NCBI GenBank assembly: GCA_020832235.1
Contig: JAFIEZ010000016.1
Span: 32,656 to 96,655, forward strand
Length of the DNA: 64,000 nt
Reading direction: 5' to 3'
DNA from: Bacteroidota bacterium
Lineage (GTDB): Bacteria > Bacteroidota > Rhodothermia > Balneolales > HLUCCA01
Position 1 is the first letter of the stretch. Each line of letters starts with the position of its first letter. The notes below the pieces were generated by a model that did not search any database, was not told the origin of the DNA, and saw only the letters and a program-made list of their open reading frames with translations. Both the position numbers and the translations under genes were made by a program. Of this stretch, positions 30,416 to 40,230 are shown piece after piece.

Positions 30416-32707
30416 TCAGTTCGTCAAAACCGGCACCACAGCCGTAGCCTGACCTGATTTCTGATTGGCATACGTAGCCAGGAGGCGGGCCTCATCCTCA
30501 TCGTTATAACGACCGGTAAGAAGCAGATATCGGCCGCCGCGCTCTTCAATTCGAACATCCTGCATTCCGACGCGCTTCCAGCTGACGCCCACATCACGGG
30601 CTTCGTTGAGTGTACTGAATTGCCCCAATTGTATGGAGTAACCCGGCTCAGACTGATTGAAATCAGGAGCATCGCCAAACACACGAAAATCGGTGAGATG
30701 ATAGAGCGTGATGAATACGTTTTCGGCACTTCCGCGCTCACGTTCGATGGCGGTAACCCCATCGCGAAAGGTGGAATACCGACCGGTTCCAATGAGCCAG
30801 CGAATGCGCAGTCCCTCCCGGTATTGGGGCAGCAGTGTGACCTGATCCTGCCCTGCCTGATCGACCCAGTTCTGAAAGTTTCTGGCCGTAGCCGCACCGG
30901 TATTGGTAGTGATACGCACCTCGAAATAATAACGTTCGTTGTCGTTCCACGGCATCGGAGGGAGACTTTGTCCCTGATCAGTTATAGCAAACCGGCCGGA
31001 TGTCGATGTTTCCGGTTGCCGGGGTTGCGTCACTTGTGATTGACCGGTTTCGGCAGGCGGCGGTTGCTGGGTTGTGGTTGGTTGTTGTACCGGGGACTGT
31101 TCCGCAGCCTGAGGTTGACGGGATGGTGATGGAGGCTGAGCCGACGCCCGACTATCAATCGGTTGTGATGGTGCAATAGCGTCTGGTTGCGCTGCGGCAT
31201 CCGGTAGCTCGTCGGGTGCCAGGCCATCCTCCTGCAGTTCTTGCATGGCCTGGGCGATAGCATGTGAAAAATCGGAATCCGCAGTATCGGACGATGATAC
31301 GGTATCAATGGCAGCATCTCCGTTGAGCTCATCGCCTTCAACAGCCGTGGTATCGGGACCAAACAAACCCCGGAGTCGATCCGATGATGCGAGGGTTTCC
31401 GGCATCCGCTCCGTTTCACGATCGAACAAAAAAGCCGTATATGCCCGATTTAAGTCGCTATGCGTGACCTTTTTCATCTGCTGAAATCCGGCCGAGCTCG
31501 AAAAAAGTACGGCGGCTAGTAGCGTAATGGCCGTTATGCCTTTCCCGAAGGCTATGCCTTTCGTGCTGCTGTTTTGATCGTTGGCAGCGCCGCTTGCCTT
31601 GTCCGCTGGTTGGGTCCCTGCGTCGGACCCGGTTTTCTTGCCTGTAGCCGGTGCCGCCAGGTCATCCGTTTTTGTAGCCTCTTGCTGCATGCCGAGTCGA
31701 AACTGGGCATAGGGAATCATCACAACAGCGGTGGTAATGGCCATGAGCGGGACTCCGATATGCGAGAACGACGCCCCTGTCGACATCCCGCCGAGATACA
31801 GGGAAATAAACGGCAGGGATGCGGCAATGATTATGGCAGGACGCTCATACGCCGCCAGGACCAATAGAAACAGAAATGGCAAGGCCGTGAGGAATTCCCG
31901 TCCGATGCTTTCGGTGAGCGCTGTATCCGGGAGAACATCATTGCTCAGCATCTGAATCGGAATACTGGAAAATCCACCCATTGCAAGTGCTGCAAACAGG
32001 TATACGAGTCCGGCGCCAAAAGCGAGCAAGGGCAAGACTGCGGTATCGCGCAATGCCTTCCGGATTTCAGGGGCGGCGTGATCGGTGGAGGCGGGCGCAT
32101 CTTTGAGTCGGGCGTATAGCACTATCGGCCAGGTCAGCAGCACCAAAGGCAAAAACGCCAGATCGGTAAACAACAACACGGTTGCGGCCACGGCAATAAG
32201 TACCATATACTTCTCGCTGCGCTTGTTCATATACTCACTGAGCGACCAGACGTACACCAGGGTGCCTCCGGCGGCGATATACCACGAGGAGCCCGAAACG
32301 GCCGCAAACAAGAACAGCGGGTGCAGTAAAAACAGGAACATGGCAATCGCCTGATACAGCTTTCCAGCCTCACTTTTTTGCAACAACACATAGACCAGTA
32401 CGGCCAGGGCAATCATACCAAACGAGGATGCCATCACAGCGGCGAACTCTCCTGCAAAAGGGAAAAACAGCAAGACCGGTTGATACGGCACGAATGGGAA
32501 TGTGAGCATCCATCCCGAGAACATCCCCCCTCCTTCAAAGGCCTGAAGCGCGCGTTCGGTGAAAAACGAGGCGTCCAGCGCGGTGAATCCACGGTCGCGA
32601 ATGATGGAGCCGATGAACAGGTAAACGGCCATCATGGCCAGCACGAACACGCCCATCGCTGTGTGCAGGTAAAATGCGTTGGTAGGATTGGACTTAGGGG
32701 TGCTCAT
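30416..32707 (-). CDS. Polytopic membrane protein with C-terminal SPOR domain
   Basis: A 763-residue protein. Residues 1-340 form about ten hydrophobic helices of glycosyltransferase/ligase-like membrane type (FVLAMMAVYLFIGSII, LFLLHPLFLFAAVSG, LLAFGAGLVYLFAALAMGG). A helix near 395 is followed by a long P/Q/T/A-rich periplasmic linker (about 440-580). The last 75 residues are a SPOR domain (YSIQLGQFSTLNEARDV...VRIEERGGRYLLLTG), which binds denuded peptidoglycan at division sites. It overlaps the end of the upstream gene by 4 nt (ATGA). A septal wall role is likely; the enzymatic part is not identified. Confidence 0.8.
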   Translation of the reverse strand: MSTPKSNPTNAFYLHTAMGVFVLAMMAVYLFIGSIIRDRGFTALDASFFTERALQAFEGGGMFSGWMLTFPFVPYQPVLLFFPFAGEFAAVMASSFGMIALAVLVYVLLQKSEAGKLYQAIAMFLFLLHPLFLFAAVSGSSWYIAAGGTLVYVWSLSEYMNKRSEKYMVLIAVAATVLLFTDLAFLPLVLLTWPIVLYARLKDAPASTDHAAPEIRKALRDTAVLPLLAFGAGLVYLFAALAMGGFSSIPIQMLSNDVLPDTALTESIGREFLTALPFLFLLVLAAYERPAIIIAASLPFISLYLGGMSTGASFSHIGVPLMAITTAVVMIPYAQFRLGMQQEATKTDDLAAPATGKKTGSDAGTQPADKASGAANDQNSSTKGIAFGKGITAITLLAAVLFSSSAGFQQMKKVTHSDLNRAYTAFLFDRETERMPETLASSDRLRGLFGPDTTAVEGDELNGDAAIDTVSSSDTADSDFSHAIAQAMQELQEDGLAPDELPDAAAQPDAIAPSQPIDSRASAQPPSPSRQPQAAEQSPVQQPTTTQQPPPAETGQSQVTQPRQPETSTSGRFAITDQGQSLPPMPWNDNERYYFEVRITTNTGAATARNFQNWVDQAGQDQVTLLPQYREGLRIRWLIGTGRYSTFRDGVTAIERERGSAENVFITLYHLTDFRVFGDAPDFNQSEPGYSIQLGQFSTLNEARDVGVSWKRVGMQDVRIEERGGRYLLLTGRYNDEDEARLLATYANQKSGQATAVVPVLTN

Positions 32708-34365
32708 GACAATCGGGGGATTTCCTGGTCGAACAGTAGCCGTACCCGGATGTACACCACATCGGTGCCGGTACGGGAGTGAAGCAATGAGCCTTCCATA
32801 CGGGTAAGCAAGGAGGCGGCGGTGAACAATTCGGTGGATGTGGCTGCGGTGTACGGCTCGAGTTTGCTCGCGAAAACATCCAGTATTTCGAAAAGTTTCT
32901 CGGGATCGTCTGAGGAGAGTCCATACCGCGATACAGCCAGGTGGATGTCGACGTATGGAGTTCCCACATCCAGCACCACTTGCAGGCGATTATCTTCGGC
33001 GTTTCGGAGCAGATTATCCAGAATTTTGCTGAAAACCTGATGCAGGGCGGTGGTATTGGCCTTCACAAAAACATCGGTATCGGGTTGGATGAATTCCACC
33101 ATGACCGAGCGGGAAGCGGCAACGTGCTGAATGGATGTGAGCGCACTGGTCAGCACGTTGCTTGCACTGACCGGTTCTGTCTGCAACGGCTCAACGCCGC
33201 CTTGCTCGAAAAGGGTAGCAAATGCGGAGGTGTTGAATTTCTTGCGGGATGCAGGCTTCGGTTTCGTTTCTTGTGCATGGTCGAACAAATTGCCAAAACG
33301 AGAGGGGGTGGCTGTGCGCTGGTTTTCATCAGGAGTTTCGCCGAAATTTGGTTCAGACTTCTTCGCAGAGGTCAACTGTTCCTCTGGCCCATCGCCGGAC
33401 TCTGTCATATCCGTTTTTTCGTGGCGCTCACCTGCCTCATCGACCAATTCTGTAGAACCCGTACGATTCCGTTCAGTGCCATTATTATCGAACAAATCGG
33501 CCTCCCCTGCTACAGCGGATACTGCTGGGGTATCCGCCGAACTTGCGGCGATTTGTTCACGCAGCGCTGCCCTGCGGATTTTCAGTCGTTTTTGCAGCGG
33601 AATCCATCCCACAGGCAATACAATGGCGAATGTGAGGGCGGACAGATAAAATCCCCCTCCGTTGAGCAGAAAAACGCCCAGTTCAAGCGCCGGAACGGCA
33701 TAGATAGTGAGCAGTGTAATGCCTAATCCGGCAAGCCATTGATTCAGGGACTGGGTTTGCGACCAGTTTACCGCCAGCGGTGTCACCATCACGGCAAAGG
33801 CCGCCATCCCCCAGTATAGGGAAATCGGAATTTCCGGAACCAGAAGCTGGGCCGTGAACGCTTGCAAAACCGTGGCAATCAGCGCGGCGTGCACCGCGAT
33901 GTAGGATGTCAAGATTGCCCGAAGCAGCCAATGAAGTCCACCAACGGCAATAACGAGCACCACGCGGGTCAATAGCAGGGCAAGCTTCTGTTCACCTCCA
34001 TACATCACATCAAAAGCCGCAGCGAGCATGAACAGCAGGACAAACCCGATTACAAACCGATCGGTATATGAGAATCGAGCGGCCGGTATATCGCGAAATT
34101 CTGCAAGGGGCACATAGTCGAGTTCGGCTTTTCGGGTGGATGCAGCCTTTGTTTTGGATACAACATCCCCCTGCCCGGCGGATACTCCTTCCGGGTTTGT
34201 GGCAGTTTGTTCACTCTTCGGCGCGTTTTTATTCGCCGGATGAACCGTTTCAGACTGTTTGGGGTCAGTTTTGCCTGTTTTCACGAACAATTCGGGTAGT
34301 TTTATGAACACACATCCAAGGTGCTGCAAAAAGTATACCGAATAAGATAAACTATCTTGAATCAA
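32704..34365 (-). CDS. Membrane protein with degenerate histidine-kinase-like C-terminus
   Basis: A 553-residue protein (the frame opens at TTG 34363-34365; GTG 81 nt downstream is a plausible alternative). Residues about 95-265 hold around six to seven helices (FVIGFVLLFMLAAAFDVMYG, VVLVIAVGGLHWLLRAI). Residues about 275-375 are a charged, repetitive linker. The last 170 residues recall a kinase ATPase domain (TALHQVFSKILDNLLRNAED like an N box, then VDIHLAVSRYG), but the G boxes (DNGxG, GxGLG) are absent and no phosphoacceptor His motif is clear. It probably serves as a binding scaffold. Its end overlaps the SPOR gene by 4 nt, so the two likely act together. Confidence 0.72.
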   Translation of the reverse strand: MIQDSLSYSVYFLQHLGCVFIKLPELFVKTGKTDPKQSETVHPANKNAPKSEQTATNPEGVSAGQGDVVSKTKAASTRKAELDYVPLAEFRDIPAARFSYTDRFVIGFVLLFMLAAAFDVMYGGEQKLALLLTRVVLVIAVGGLHWLLRAILTSYIAVHAALIATVLQAFTAQLLVPEIPISLYWGMAAFAVMVTPLAVNWSQTQSLNQWLAGLGITLLTIYAVPALELGVFLLNGGGFYLSALTFAIVLPVGWIPLQKRLKIRRAALREQIAASSADTPAVSAVAGEADLFDNNGTERNRTGSTELVDEAGERHEKTDMTESGDGPEEQLTSAKKSEPNFGETPDENQRTATPSRFGNLFDHAQETKPKPASRKKFNTSAFATLFEQGGVEPLQTEPVSASNVLTSALTSIQHVAASRSVMVEFIQPDTDVFVKANTTALHQVFSKILDNLLRNAEDNRLQVVLDVGTPYVDIHLAVSRYGLSSDDPEKLFEILDVFASKLEPYTAATSTELFTAASLLTRMEGSLLHSRTGTDVVYIRVRLLFDQEIPRLS

Positions 34366-34497
34366 AATGATTACGGATTCTGTGGCTAGTACGTACCTCG
34401 ACTAACCCGTACACATGAATATGGCAGGTAACAGACTGACCCACACTTACTGCTTGTAGCGTTTCTTTGCATCCCTTGCGATTACTCGCGATGCGTT

Positions 34498-34785
34498 TTA
34501 CCCCGACAACAGATCGTCTTCAATTTCCAGCACCATATACCAGGCAATTTGCTTGCTGTCGTAAACGATGTCGAAAAACCGTCCCTCATTGGTTTGAATA
34601 ACGAAATGAATGTGCTGACTGTCGCCCACGCGTTCAGTATAACTACGGCGCACATCGGCTACCACATGGGTATCACCTTTGCGTGTGAGAAATTTATGAG
34701 GCGTAATACGCCTTTTTTGCCGCGTGGTGGTAAACGAGGCAAAAGAGGCGATAACGTTGATTTTGTCTGGTTCAGATTTTTGCAT
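34498..34785 (-). CDS. Small protein beside DNA polymerase IV
   Basis: A 95-residue protein with ITPHKFLTRKGDTHVVADVR, YTERVGDSQHIHFVIQTNEG and FFDIVYDSKQIAWYMVLEIE. It resembles small proteins found next to Y-family polymerases (DUF6504-like, from memory). It starts 18 nt downstream of dinB and is probably cotranscribed. A role in damage tolerance is inferred only from position. Confidence 0.68.
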   Translation of the reverse strand: MQKSEPDKINVIASFASFTTTRQKRRITPHKFLTRKGDTHVVADVRRSYTERVGDSQHIHFVIQTNEGRFFDIVYDSKQIAWYMVLEIEDDLLSG

Positions 34786-34803
34786 AAATAATAATGTACC
34801 TCC

Positions 34804-36123
34804 TCACACATTCCGGTCGAAAAAGTGTGTATGCCCCTTCACATCATGCTGTTTGGCCGCCGGCAGAATCGTGTCCAGTCCGAAACGGTTGTTGATATGA
34901 TCAATAGCCTGATAAAGCCCGGCAATTTTTTCGTCTTCCCGAAAAAAGAGGTCGGTCTGGTTTCCCTCGTTCAGCTCGATGGTGTGCAGGCCAATGCCCC
35001 TGATTTTGTGCCCCTCTCTGAGAAATTTATGCAGCAACGGCATGGCAACCTGCACACAGGACTCCTGCACATAGTCATCCAGATTCGTATAGCCCGGGGT
35101 GTTGAAAACGAAGGATATCCCCTTCCAGTCGACATCCTGAAAACGGATATACCCCGCGTATTTCACCGCTTTGCGATGGTACCCGCGCATGCGGTAACAC
35201 AACTGGCTCACGGCCTTGGTAATCTCCCCCTCCACGGCCACCGGATCATCCGTCCAGTCGGAGAAGGTGTGCATGTAACTGACCTCCTTAGGCGTGTGCA
35301 GCGAGTTATCACTCACACGGGCACGGTCCTGCCCCGATACCGTTTCGTAGAGCATCTTCCCGAAATACGCCCCGAATAAGTCGACGAACACCCCTTTGCC
35401 CCGGTCAATAGCATCACCGATGGTCTGCAATCCGCGGGACTGCAGCTTGGCATACCTCCTGCTGCCTATACCCCAGACTTCCTTGAGAGGCAGCCCGTGC
35501 AGCCGCTCCCTGGCCTGTTCTTCATCGAAAATGCAGGTAAGCCCGTTGGGTTTGTGCAGGTCGGATGCTAGCTTGGCATAGGTTTTCGAGTAGGATACAC
35601 CCACCGAGCAAAGCAGTCCGGTACTGCCGTATACCTCGTTTTTCAAGCGCATTGCCATATCTTCGGTCTCCTTGCGCGGACGTTTAAGCATAAAGGTGAT
35701 GTCCAGGAAAAACTCATCCATGGAATATCCCTCCACATCGGGAGCATACCGTTCGAGTATGGCGCGGATATCGCGGGAAATGGCCTGATATTTCTCGTAG
35801 TGGACCTGCATGAACAGGATGTACGGACAAATCTGCGTGGCTTCGAAGGCGCTCATGGCGGTTTTGATGCCCAGCTTGCGGGCTTCGTAGCTGGAAGTGG
35901 CCACGATACCCCGCGGGGTACCATCCTCCTTGCGCCACCCTCCTACAATCACGGGCATGCCGAACAATCCGTACGATACCTGCTCTACCTGGGCATAAAA
36001 ACAGTTCATGTCCAGATGCAGGTACAGGCGCGGACGCATGCTTCGGTGCTGCTGGTCGGCAGCGATGGTGTTGTACAGCGTAATGCGGTGTACGTTGCGG
36101 TTAAGATCGTAAGCGGGATTCAT
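34804..36123 (-). CDS. dinB: DNA polymerase IV (Y-family translesion polymerase)
   Basis: A 439-residue polymerase from ATG at 36121-36123 (the frame extends 54 nt further but would then cover the inverted repeat at 36128-36155). The first catalytic Asp is Asp38 in LDMNCFYAQVE; the second acidic pair is Asp136-Glu137 in SMDEFFLD. The usual second D of the DMD motif is Asn40, a change away from the metal-binding Asp. The finger/palm parts (GGWRKEDGTPRGIVATSSYEAR), helix-hairpin-helix (PLKEVWGIGSRRYAKL) and little finger follow. It copies damaged DNA with low fidelity. Companion gene at 34785. Confidence 0.93.
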   Translation of the reverse strand: MNPAYDLNRNVHRITLYNTIAADQQHRSMRPRLYLHLDMNCFYAQVEQVSYGLFGMPVIVGGWRKEDGTPRGIVATSSYEARKLGIKTAMSAFEATQICPYILFMQVHYEKYQAISRDIRAILERYAPDVEGYSMDEFFLDITFMLKRPRKETEDMAMRLKNEVYGSTGLLCSVGVSYSKTYAKLASDLHKPNGLTCIFDEEQARERLHGLPLKEVWGIGSRRYAKLQSRGLQTIGDAIDRGKGVFVDLFGAYFGKMLYETVSGQDRARVSDNSLHTPKEVSYMHTFSDWTDDPVAVEGEITKAVSQLCYRMRGYHRKAVKYAGYIRFQDVDWKGISFVFNTPGYTNLDDYVQESCVQVAMPLLHKFLREGHKIRGIGLHTIELNEGNQTDLFFREDEKIAGLYQAIDHINNRFGLDTILPAAKQHDVKGHTHFFDRNV

Positions 36124-36127
36124 AATT

Positions 36128-36155
36128 GCACATATTTTATACATATATAATGTGC
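36128..36155. promoter_or_regulatory. Inverted repeat in front of dinB, possible SOS-type operator
   Basis: GCACAT (36128-36133) and ATGTGC (36150-36155) are perfect 6-nt arms around a 16-nt AT-rich spacer, 4 nt upstream of the chosen ATG. A damage-response repressor is a natural candidate, but the motif of LexA in this phylum is not known to me and no second copy was seen in the window. Confidence 0.4.
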
Positions 36156-36313
36156 GAAAAAATCCGGCCTTGAGCAATGCCTGAAACCATGATTTTTAAA
36201 AAAATGTGACCGGGTGGTCTTGTATTGGATCTGGCAGTAATGGTGGTTATACTTCTTCCCAACTGACGATCAACCACCCATCCTCATGATAAAATCTACG
36301 TTTCTTCCATAAC

Positions 36314-36351
36314 AAAAAAATCCCGCCCCGGCGCTACACCGAAGCGGGATT
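36314..36351 (-). terminator. Terminator of the DUF4397-type secreted protein gene
   Basis: On the minus strand AATCCCGC and GCGGGATT form a perfect 8-bp stem with additional internal pairing, followed by seven T. It lies 88 nt beyond the stop codon of the gene at 36440. Confidence 0.85.
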
Positions 36352-36439
36352 CTCTATTCATGGGAGTGAAACTATGCGATATCTCGTTGTTTCACATTGC
36401 AGCATTATTGGTTTGAAATACTGCCTCAAAAGAGGATGC

Positions 36440-38200
36440 TTATTTGATGAGCATCATTTTTGAAGTTTCCACAAAGCTGCCAGACTGCAGGCGATACAAG
36501 TAAGTACCACTCGACAAGTTAGAGGCATCAAACGTGACGGTGTGCGTTCCGGCACTCATGGTCCCGTTAACCAAAACAGCTACCTGACGACCGAGCATAT
36601 CATATACGGTCAGCGATACGTCAGAGGTGTTTGGCACAGAAAAACGAATATTTGTAGTTGGGTTGAACGGATTAGGGAAGTTCCCTTCAAGTTCAAATGC
36701 AACAGGAGCTGTAGCCAGATCAGACTCGATGCTGGTTGCTACAGGAAGCGTAATGGTTGTTCCGTCGGCCAATACAACCAATACTTCGAAAGCTGGTCCG
36801 CCATTGTTATTAGCAGGAGCAAGAAATCCTGAAGCAATAGCGAGGGCTGATCCGCCTGCGAGGCCTGATACATCCAGTGTGTACGTAGCTACAACAGCAG
36901 AACCATCACCGGCAACTGTAAGATCTACAACATATTCATCTGCAGGTACACTGAGATACTCAGAAACATCACCGTAAGACAGTGCTCCGGCTAATACTGC
37001 TCCTCCTGTAAGACGAAGATCTACGGTTGGAGCATCCGTTGCACCATGCCATACACGAAAATCAACATTTCCGGCGGCTTCAGCGGCATCACGCGCCATA
37101 GTGAGGGCGAACAAATTAAACTCCGTGTCTTCTGAATCGGGATTAGCCGCGAATTCTGTTGGATCCAGTACGCCGTTGGCAACAAACTGCCACTTTGCTC
37201 CCTCAGGAAGCGTTGCTTCAAATGTTACGAGAGCATCTTCAATGCTTTCACTACCAGGAGCAGCGAATGAGATGTAGTGTGCAAGTCCGGCAGGTAAATC
37301 AAGGAATGGAGTAGCAGAACGAAATGGGAAGTCAGCAGCAAACAGCGCTCCGTTGAGATATACATCTACTTCTTCAACAGCAGGATCAGCTGCATTGTGA
37401 ATAATTTGCGCGGAAGCAGTTAGTGCCGGTAACATCGCTGTGGTACCATCGGCAAATACCGCAAGCAGACCGAATTGAGCACCCCATTCATTAGCTTCTA
37501 CATCCAGGAATCCGGAAGCCAGCACGGTTACAGCTGCTCCACCAGCTCCGCTAAGATCAGCGTCGAAAGCTACCACGGTGGCCTGGGTACCGGCAACGTT
37601 AATATTCAAAATGTATTCCGCAGGTGCAACCGTGATGGTTGCAGCGTCGGTGTACGCAGCACCAGGTACCAATACAATAGGTGCGTCGGCGCGAGCTACA
37701 ATATCGACTCCGGGCGCATCGGTAGCACCATGAAATACATTGATGATCACATCGTCGTTACTGGATGCCTCTTGTGCTACATCAGCAATGATTTCCAGAT
37801 TGAATGCCGTTGCAATACCATCCGGATTGGCAGCAAAATCACCTGGTGTCAATACACCACTTGCTACTGCAATATAGTTTGTAGCTGCGGCTAACGTTAC
37901 CTCAAAGGTCGCAATTACAGCACCGCCGGCTGGCGCTACACCAATAACGTGCTCAACGCCCGACTCGAGTTCCAGAAAACCCGTAGCATCGCGGAATTCA
38001 AATCCTTCAATAGCTACGGCGCCATTTAAATAGATATCAACTTCAGCTGCAGCTGGATCTGCTGAATTGTGAATGACTTGCAGAAACGCAGGCCCTTCTG
38101 GTCCTACCTCTGTGATTCCCTGGGCTGTAGCCGTCAGGGGAAGCGCCACTACAACCATTAAGGCTGCCAGCTGACGCAGTTTGTTTGTAAGAAACTTCAT
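36440..38200 (-). CDS. Secreted DUF4397-repeat protein with sorting tail
   Basis: A 586-residue protein. ATG at 38198-38200 gives a signal peptide (KLRQLAALMVVVALPLTATAQ) with GGAG before it; the frame opens 39 nt upstream. Four related beta-rich modules follow, each opening like VIHNSADPAAAEVDIYLNG or VFHGATDAPGVDIVAR, as in DUF4397 proteins. The tail from about 505 contains FPNPFNPTTNIRF and ends SKMMLIK, the type IX sorting signal. It is likely an abundant surface or secreted structural/adhesive protein; modules 1/3 and 2/4 resemble each other, suggesting a two-module duplication. Confidence 0.85.
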   Translation of the reverse strand: MKFLTNKLRQLAALMVVVALPLTATAQGITEVGPEGPAFLQVIHNSADPAAAEVDIYLNGAVAIEGFEFRDATGFLELESGVEHVIGVAPAGGAVIATFEVTLAAATNYIAVASGVLTPGDFAANPDGIATAFNLEIIADVAQEASSNDDVIINVFHGATDAPGVDIVARADAPIVLVPGAAYTDAATITVAPAEYILNINVAGTQATVVAFDADLSGAGGAAVTVLASGFLDVEANEWGAQFGLLAVFADGTTAMLPALTASAQIIHNAADPAVEEVDVYLNGALFAADFPFRSATPFLDLPAGLAHYISFAAPGSESIEDALVTFEATLPEGAKWQFVANGVLDPTEFAANPDSEDTEFNLFALTMARDAAEAAGNVDFRVWHGATDAPTVDLRLTGGAVLAGALSYGDVSEYLSVPADEYVVDLTVAGDGSAVVATYTLDVSGLAGGSALAIASGFLAPANNNGGPAFEVLVVLADGTTITLPVATSIESDLATAPVAFELEGNFPNPFNPTTNIRFSVPNTSDVSLTVYDMLGRQVAVLVNGTMSAGTHTVTFDASNLSSGTYLYRLQSGSFVETSKMMLIK

Positions 38201-38492
38201 ATTTACTCCAGAATAAAGATTAGAGTTGATTAAATACACAGACTTTGGCCTGTTATTTGTCTAAACACATCTGTATTCCGGCCTACCTAAAGCATTTACA
38301 TTTGTTTACACACCTAATTAAGCAAGTGCAGATGAGCAATCTCTCTGGCTGGGTTCAGGTGTACATGGGAAAAGGGGACTCCTTCAGGAGAGCGGTAAAA
38401 AAGAAGCCCGCGCATTTTTTCACAAGCGATGAACGTATAGCAAAACATAGCAGCTAACGGAAACCAATCGTTAACGTGCTGCAGCAAGCGAT

Positions 38493-40001
38493 CTAGTCTT
38501 CCTCAATAGGGAAGAAAATGGTAAAGGTGGAGCCGACCCCTATTTTACTGTCAACATCAATGCGGGCTCCCATCATATCAAGAAAGCGTTTGGCTATGTG
38601 AAGCCCGATACCGGCGCCCTCATATTTCCGGGTAGTTCCGCTGCTTTCCTGTTTAAACTCATCAAATATACGAGGAAGAAACTCCTCACTGATTCCCACA
38701 CCCGTGTCTTTCACTTCAACCGAGGCCCAACGGGTGCGTTCTCCGTGCTCCGTAGTTGTTTGCGTATCTATAGTAATGGTGACTGAGCCTTTTTCGGTAA
38801 ACTTAATGGCGTTTCCAATCACATTATTCAAAACCTGTCCGAGCAAGCGTTGATCCAGTTTAATAGACTCTGGCTCATTACGGGCGATTACTTTTATTCT
38901 GAGGCTCTTCTCCACAGCAAGAGAGGCCACCAGTCGCACGGCCTGCTGTACCTCGCGAGATAGTTGAACCGTATCTTCTACCATTTCAATACGGGTGGCT
39001 TCAATCAGGGCCAAATCCAACACAGCATCCATCGTCTCCAACAGCCGAAGTCCGCTTCGGGTGATATTTTCAATCATATGCAGGTGCTGCTCGTCTTCCA
39101 GTTCCGACTCTAAAATAGAGGCGAAACCCAATATGCCGGTAAGCGGGGTCCGAATTTCATGAGAAATATTAGACAGGAAGGTAGATTTCAGCCGATTCAT
39201 TTCTTCAGCCTTGTTCTTGGCCTGCAGCAGCTCAATTTGAACACGCTTCTTATCCGTAACGTCGCGTGCATTGAGCACAATGCCTTTGGGCATACCCTCT
39301 ACGTTGAACAACGACCCAACGACATCCAGAAACACATATCCTTTTTGCTTATGCAAAAACCGCAGTTCCATACTCAGAGCACGAGCGTTGGAAGATGAAA
39401 ACACCGAATTAATAAACTCATCCAGCACATTTTTACTGTCATCATCCAAAAACTCACTGACTTCCTTCCCGGTCATTTCATCTTCAAAATAGCCCAGAAC
39501 ACGCTCAATGGAAGGACTTACAAACTGAAATATGCCGTTTTCGTTAATGAGGGCAATGATGTCATTACTATTCTGGATAAGCGAGCGAAATTTAAGTTCG
39601 CTCTGCTTGAGCTTGAGGCTCATGTCATGCTTATAGACCGCCATTTCAATGGTAGTCTGAATCTCACGATCGTTAAATGGCTTGAGCAGATAACCAAAAG
39701 GCTCCGTATGTTTGGCACGATTTATCGTCTCGCCGTCGCGATGTGCTGTGAGATAGATATGAGGGATATCGTACTTCTTGTGGAGCAATGCAGCCGTTTC
39801 AATACCATCAATATCTCCTTGAATACGGATGTCCATGAGAACCATATCCGGTTGATGCGTCTCTACAGCTTCCATGGCGGCCTTACCGGAGGCAACCATA
39901 TCCACCACCTCGTAACCGAATCGTTCCAACCTATGCCGCAAATCCATTGCGACAATACGCTCATCTTCGACTATTAAAAGGCGTGTTTTTTTATCCATCA
40001 T
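38493..40001 (-). CDS. Receiver-PAS-histidine kinase
   Basis: A 502-residue soluble kinase. Residues 5-120 form a receiver domain with the acidic pair in VEDE, phosphoacceptor Asp in MVLMDIRI, Thr in YLTAH and Lys in LLKPFND. Residues about 135-250 form a PAS domain (LIQNSNDIIALINENGIFQF). A HisKA domain follows with the phosphoacceptor His in SHEIRTPLTG, then the ATPase domain with N box NNVIGNAIKF, G1 DTGVGI and G2 GAGIGL. It likely senses a cytoplasmic signal and passes phosphate to another regulator. It stands alone. Confidence 0.92.
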   Translation of the reverse strand: MMDKKTRLLIVEDERIVAMDLRHRLERFGYEVVDMVASGKAAMEAVETHQPDMVLMDIRIQGDIDGIETAALLHKKYDIPHIYLTAHRDGETINRAKHTEPFGYLLKPFNDREIQTTIEMAVYKHDMSLKLKQSELKFRSLIQNSNDIIALINENGIFQFVSPSIERVLGYFEDEMTGKEVSEFLDDDSKNVLDEFINSVFSSSNARALSMELRFLHKQKGYVFLDVVGSLFNVEGMPKGIVLNARDVTDKKRVQIELLQAKNKAEEMNRLKSTFLSNISHEIRTPLTGILGFASILESELEDEQHLHMIENITRSGLRLLETMDAVLDLALIEATRIEMVEDTVQLSREVQQAVRLVASLAVEKSLRIKVIARNEPESIKLDQRLLGQVLNNVIGNAIKFTEKGSVTITIDTQTTTEHGERTRWASVEVKDTGVGISEEFLPRIFDEFKQESSGTTRKYEGAGIGLHIAKRFLDMMGARIDVDSKIGVGSTFTIFFPIEED

Positions 40002-40230
40002 ATATTATTTCAAACAAACTGCCTTACAATGCCCAATTTCACACATAGCGGACTATGCATATACACCGGTATATCTCTTGTACACATCAAGCTTCCCCCA
40101 AAGCAGTATGTAAAGGTATTTGCGTAGTTATATTCTATAAACTGCATAAACCAACAGTTGCCTATATTACTACTTTTACTCTGAAAAATCGCATGCTTCT
40201 TTAAAAATCTTAATAGATTTATTTAAAAAT

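Noticed and set aside
32941..33726. Long plus-strand frame of 261 residues opposite the degenerate kinase gene
   Set aside because: Composition and codon use do not look like a protein of this genome, and the minus-strand gene has clear helices and a 4-nt coupling to its neighbour.
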